A stretch of DNA of 64,000 nt from Microvirga puerhi (lineage in GTDB: Bacteria > Pseudomonadota > Alphaproteobacteria > Rhizobiales > Beijerinckiaceae): NCBI RefSeq assembly GCF_020089865.1, contig NZ_JAIRBM010000007.1, forward strand, positions 124,001-188,000, written 5' to 3'. A model generated the notes under the pieces. That model saw nothing but the letters and a program-made list of their open reading frames with translations, was not told the origin of the DNA and did no database searches. Shown here piece after piece: positions 62,023-64,000 of the stretch; the stretch's first letter is position 1; each line of letters begins with the position of its first letter. Made by a program: the position numbers and the translations under genes.

Positions 62023-63267
62023 TCAGCAAAAGCGCGTGAGGCGAATGATGCGGCAAGGCTCGCCAGCACGGGCAGGCGGAGCGTGCGGAGATCGCACAAG
62101 GAGCGCGTCGGAGCGTTCGAGAATGCCGAGCATGGATGAGTCCTGCCGGGAATGCGGTGTCGCCGCAGGTACCGTCAGCCGCCCAGCGCCGATTTCGATC
62201 TCGCAGCCGGAGAGGCTTGCCCTCATATAGTCCTGTCTGTCGCCGTTGGCTGGGAGGTCAGCACCGAGTATGGCGCCTTCGGTCGGATCATCGCTGGCGC
62301 TTTGATCCCCGCAAAGGGCGCGAATCGCCGGCACCAGGAACAGGACGCTGCACACGAGGGTCGAGACGGGATTTCCTGGCAGCCCGAGGAGCAGCATCGG
62401 ACCGAGGCGACCATGCATCAGCGGCTTTCCAGGCTTCAGCGCGACACGCCAGAAGCCGAGATCCATGCCGTGTCGGGAAAGGGCCTTCTGCACCAGATCG
62501 TGATCACCGACCGAGGCGCCGCCAAGGGTAACGAGGATGTCGGCCTTGGCTGCACGCGCCGCTTCGATTCGCTCATCGAGCGACGCGAGCGTGTCGCGGG
62601 CGATCCCGAGATCGATCGGCTCGCCGCCGGCTTTCTCCACGATGGCGGCAGTCGAGGGCAGGCTGGATGCGACGATCTGATCGGGGCCGACCGGTTCGCC
62701 TGCGCGCACGAGCTCATCGCCTGTGGCGAGGATCGCCACACGAGGTCTGCGCCTGACGGCGAGGGTGGCCTGCCCCATGGCAGCCGCGAGAGCGATGTGA
62801 CGCGCATCCACGCGTCTTCCAGCCGATAGCAGGACGTCACCGGATTTGAAGTCCAGGCCCGCCGGACGGATGTGGCGCTGCGCTTGCGGCGCTTCCTTGA
62901 TCGTCACCTGGCCGTCCTGCGCTTCCGTATCCTCCTGCAGGACGACGGCGTCGGCACCCTGAGGCAGGGGCGCGCCGGTGAAGATCCGCACCGCTTCGCC
63001 GGAGCCGGGCGATCCATCGAACCGCCGGCCGGCCGCGCTGGTGCCGATGACCCGCAGCAGGGCAGGGACGGCAGTGACATCGCCGCTGCGCAACGCATAG
63101 CCGTCCATGGCGGAGGCGGGGAAAGGCGGCTGATCGCGCTGCGCGGTCACGTTCTCTGCCAATGTGCGTCCGGCACACGAGGCGAGCGGCAGCCTTTCAA
63201 TGTCGACAGGTGTTTCGTTGCTTGCCAGGACCCGACGCAGGGCCTCGTCAACGGAGATCAGGCTCAT
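62023..63267 (-). CDS. moeA: Molybdopterin molybdenumtransferase MoeA
   Basis: Inserts molybdate into adenylated molybdopterin. 414 residues: FPASAMDGYAL near the start, TGDELV, GGASVGDHD, KPGKPLMHG and GLPGNPVS in the MogA-like domain. Starts 10 bases after moaC; lexA follows 109 bases later on the same strand. Confidence 0.96.
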   Translation of the reverse strand: MSLISVDEALRRVLASNETPVDIERLPLASCAGRTLAENVTAQRDQPPFPASAMDGYALRSGDVTAVPALLRVIGTSAAGRRFDGSPGSGEAVRIFTGAPLPQGADAVVLQEDTEAQDGQVTIKEAPQAQRHIRPAGLDFKSGDVLLSAGRRVDARHIALAAAMGQATLAVRRRPRVAILATGDELVRAGEPVGPDQIVASSLPSTAAIVEKAGGEPIDLGIARDTLASLDERIEAARAAKADILVTLGGASVGDHDLVQKALSRHGMDLGFWRVALKPGKPLMHGRLGPMLLLGLPGNPVSTLVCSVLFLVPAIRALCGDQSASDDPTEGAILGADLPANGDRQDYMRASLSGCEIEIGAGRLTVPAATPHSRQDSSMLGILERSDALLVRSPHAPPARAGEPCRIIRLTRFC

Positions 63268-63277
63268 GGCGATGCCC

Positions 63278-63754
63278 TCACGGTGCTTCGAACAGTCCGG
63301 ATCGTCCGCCGCTCTTCCGTCGCAGCCGAATATCATCGATGCGCATGGTGCGGTCGGCCGCCTTCACCATATCGTAGATCGTCAGACACGCCACGGACAC
63401 GGCCGTAAGGGCCTCCATTTCGACGCCGGTCTGACCTGATACCTTCACCTCCGCCGTCACGCGCACGCCGGGCAGCGTTTCGTCGAGGATGCAATCGACT
63501 TTCACCTTCGAGATCAGCAGCGGATGGCAGAGGGGGATCAGCTCGTGCGTCCGCTTCGACGCCATGATGCCGGCGAGACGGGCCGTTCCGAGCACGTCGC
63601 CCTTCTTCGCGTCTCCCTGGCGGATCAGGGCCAGGGTCTCGGGCTGCATCACGACGCATCCTTCGGCGATCGCGGTCCGGCTGGTGATGCCCTTCTCGGA
63701 AACATCGACCATGTTCGCTTCGCCGCTCGCGTCGAGATGCGTGAGTTTTGTCAT
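63278..63754 (-). CDS. moaC: Cyclic pyranopterin monophosphate synthase MoaC
   Basis: Second enzyme of molybdenum cofactor synthesis (with MoaA). 158 residues: [21 protein letters not shown] and [22 protein letters not shown] carry the active-site residues. Its ATG overlaps the trpC stop by 4 bases (ATGA). Confidence 0.97.
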   Translation of the reverse strand: MTKLTHLDASGEANMVDVSEKGITSRTAIAEGCVVMQPETLALIRQGDAKKGDVLGTARLAGIMASKRTHELIPLCHPLLISKVKVDCILDETLPGVRVTAEVKVSGQTGVEMEALTAVSVACLTIYDMVKAADRTMRIDDIRLRRKSGGRSGLFEAP

Positions 63755-64000
63755 GCCGCTTCGCCGAACAGGAGCCGCTTCGTCGCTGCCGTCACATCCG
63801 GTTGCCGCATCAGGCTCTCGCCGACCAGGAAGGTTTCGATCTTCACCTTCTTCAGACGCTCGATGTCCTCAAGAGTGAAGATGCCGCTTTCGCCGACGAT
63901 GATGCGATCCGACGGGATGAGCGGTGCCAATTCTTCGCTGACGGAAAGCGAGACGTCGAAAGTGCGAAGATTGCGGTTGTTGATGCCGATGAGCTTGGTT
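63751..64000 (-). CDS. trpC: Indole-3-glycerol phosphate synthase, C-terminal part
   Basis: The 82 codons inside the window translate to a TrpC C-terminus: [28 protein letters not shown] and [13 protein letters not shown], matching the phosphate-binding end of the barrel. The 5' part lies beyond the window. It converts CdRP to indole glycerol phosphate in tryptophan synthesis, and ends overlapping moaC, the usual trpC-moaC-moeA-lexA order. Confidence 0.94.
   Translation of the reverse strand, partial: TKLIGINNRNLRTFDVSLSVSEELAPLIPSDRIIVGESGIFTLEDIERLKKVKIETFLVGESLMRQPDVTAATKRLLFGEAA

Overview
The window looks like a core chromosomal segment from an alphaproteobacterium of the Hyphomicrobiales (Rhizobiales), most like Microvirga or Methylobacterium relatives. 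The grounds are high GC coding sequence, the gene order dnaB-alr-radA-cvpA-purF, pdxJ-acpS-lepB-rnc-era-recO-parC, rpsB-tsf-pyrH-frr-uppS-cdsA-dxr-rseP-bamA-lpxD-fabZ-lpxA-lpxI-lpxB and trpC-moaC-moeA-lexA, a ribosomal protein S2 with a helix-hairpin-helix tail, and an alphaproteobacterial GTTC-N7-GTTC type LexA box. The genus is inferred from family knowledge, not proven. No rRNA, tRNA, CRISPR array or transposase was seen.

Layout. 1-5.3 kb: a secreted cysteine-repeat protein (5' end outside the window), a Tat-exported dienelactone hydrolase, a DHA2-type MFS exporter, guaB, a MAPEG protein and a 50-residue lipoprotein. 5.4-8.3 kb: rsmB and guaA. 8.3-10.76 kb: an AT-rich accessory insertion carrying one FRG-domain gene, bracketed by a 12/13-base direct repeat of the guaA 3' end. 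10.8-16.9 kb: a YffB/ArsC-like reductase, a repeat element, dctQM of a TRAP transporter, an NnrU protein, a TPR membrane protein and der. 17.0-27.2 kb (minus strand): dnaB-alr-radA and cvpA-purF-SDR, with two paralogous RTX/type I secreted proteins placed on either side of cvpA-purF-SDR. 27.4-29.8 kb: the rpsF-rpsR-DUF2232-rplI ribosomal operon. 30.1-33.8 kb: pdxJ-acpS-lepB-rnc-era. 33.9-37.7 kb: a soluble chemoreceptor with a PilZ domain and a proline-rich OmpA protein, both on the opposite strand, separating era from recO. 37.9-55.7 kb: recO, parC, then a long plus-strand run for translation (rpsB, tsf, frr), UMP kinase, isoprenoid and phospholipid precursor synthesis (dxr, uppS, cdsA), envelope proteolysis and outer-membrane assembly (rseP, bamA) and lipid A synthesis (lpxD-fabZ-lpxA-lpxI-lpxB). 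55.7-64.0 kb: a second copy of the repeat element, gltA, gltX, comEC, and the lexA-moeA-moaC-trpC block (trpC runs off the window).

Most of the genes are housekeeping and work in coherent pathways: guanine nucleotides (guaB/guaA), purines (purF), envelope biogenesis (bamA-lpx block), translation, and molybdopterin insertion (moaC/moeA). The points most worth a second look are the guaA-site insertion with its lone FRG-domain protein and an inverted repeat over that gene's ribosome binding site, the paired RTX genes with shared AT-rich upstream motifs, the terminator-like hairpin that abuts the lpxD start codon, the soluble MCP-PilZ receptor, and overlapping LexA half sites upstream of lexA.
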